Below are positions 32,301 through 32,500 of a stretch of DNA of 32,500 bases, piece after piece (the stretch's first letter is position 1; every line of letters starts with the position of its first letter). The DNA is from UBA10365 sp041441915 (GTDB taxonomy: Bacteria; Pseudomonadota; Alphaproteobacteria; Rhodobacterales; Rhodobacteraceae), in NCBI GenBank assembly GCA_041441915.1, contig JASDRS010000004.1, positions 1 to 32,500 of the forward strand, in the 5' to 3' direction. Made by a program: the position numbers and the translations under genes. Below the pieces are notes generated by a model. The model did not search any database. It had not been told where the DNA came from and saw nothing but the letters and a program-made list of their open reading frames with translations.

Positions 32301-32500
32301 TCACATCTCATCTAAACTAGTAACTGTTGTAAGTTCAGCCATCTCTGCCTCTGTGAATTCATACAGGTTGGGGCTGTTGAAAATCCGTTCAAAAACAAAC
32401 CGTGGCGTACCAAAACTGTTTAGCAGTGTTATCGTCTCTCCGATTATCCTTTGGACAGATATCCAAGCCTTATCCCTAGCAATCTTTTCGTTAGCTTGCT
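32301..32500 (-). CDS. 3' end of an unidentified gene, cut by the right edge
   Basis: An open frame enters from the right edge on the minus strand and ends with TGA at 32301-32303. The 65 visible residues look like real protein (IIGETITLLNSFGTPRFVFE, then IFNSPNLYEFTEAEMAEL, ending TSLDEM). The opposite strand is also open to the edge from an ATG at 32233, but its Ser/Leu/Val-rich product looks like an antisense shadow. Family not recognised; position beside a tRNA suggests accessory DNA. Confidence 0.45.
   Translation of the reverse strand, partial: QANEKIARDKAWISVQRIIGETITLLNSFGTPRFVFERIFNSPNLYEFTEAEMAELTTVTSLDEM

Noticed and set aside
32233..32500. Plus-strand frame open from an ATG at 32233 to the window end
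   Set aside because: The product is rich in Ser, Leu and Val with no domain-like pattern, while the opposite strand reads like ordinary protein; it is probably an antisense shadow, though the edge prevents certainty.

Overview
The window looks like chromosomal DNA of a marine alphaproteobacterium, most likely a Rhodobacteraceae/Roseobacter-group member of moderate GC. The evidence is the combination of an NDUFA12-type complex I accessory subunit, a GapR/DUF2312 protein, a DUF2155 protein, the order accB-accC-aat-DUF2155-mlaD, and a rhamnose locus laid out exactly as the rhizobial rhaRSTPQUK/rhaDI locus. The species cannot be fixed from the sequence alone.

Layout. (1) 1-508: debris of a phage-type gene plus a 29-bp repeat. 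(2) 514-11145: a complete L-rhamnose utilisation locus. The leftward operon rhaR-rhaS-rhaT-rhaP-rhaQ-rhaM-rhaK encodes the regulator, an ABC importer, the mutarotase and the kinase. The rightward operon rhaD-rhaI encodes the aldolase/dehydrogenase and the isomerase. The two share a 187-bp divergent control region with a 10-bp-periodic TTGATT array, and a strong hairpin plus T-tract separates the binding-protein gene from the rest of the importer. (3) 11146-14955: an accessory stretch with a truncated lysozyme-like ORF, then a 3-kb islet bounded by a 39/40-identical repeat derived from the tRNA-Asn 3' end. The islet holds an AT-rich, apparently exported agmatine deiminase, a DUF1989 protein and a small exported coiled-coil protein. 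(4) 14957-17435: tRNA-Asn, a heavily decayed MBL-fold hydrolase pseudogene and a sensor histidine kinase without a partner in view. (5) 17389-21777: a YnjBCD-type ABC transporter divergent from a YnjF-like CDP-alcohol phosphatidyltransferase. (6) 21872-27844: housekeeping genes clpP, clpX, NDUFA12, mlaD, DUF2155, aat, accC, accB. (7) 27845-29112: about 1.2 kb of mostly decayed DNA. (8) 29113-32500: a TIGR01244 protein, a small membrane protein, GapR, an FbpB-like permease, tRNA-Thr and an ORF running off the right edge.

How the genes work together. L-rhamnose enters through RhaSTPQ, is anomerised by RhaM, isomerised by RhaI, phosphorylated by RhaK, and cleaved and oxidised by RhaD, under control of the DeoR-type RhaR. 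The presence of phage-like remnants on both sides of this locus, an exact 29-bp repeat at 26-54 and 14301-14329, and a tRNA-Asn attachment-like repeat suggests that everything left of the tRNA-Asn is a layered integration hotspot, whereas the right half is core genome. No CRISPR array, rRNA gene, intact integrase or transposase was seen.
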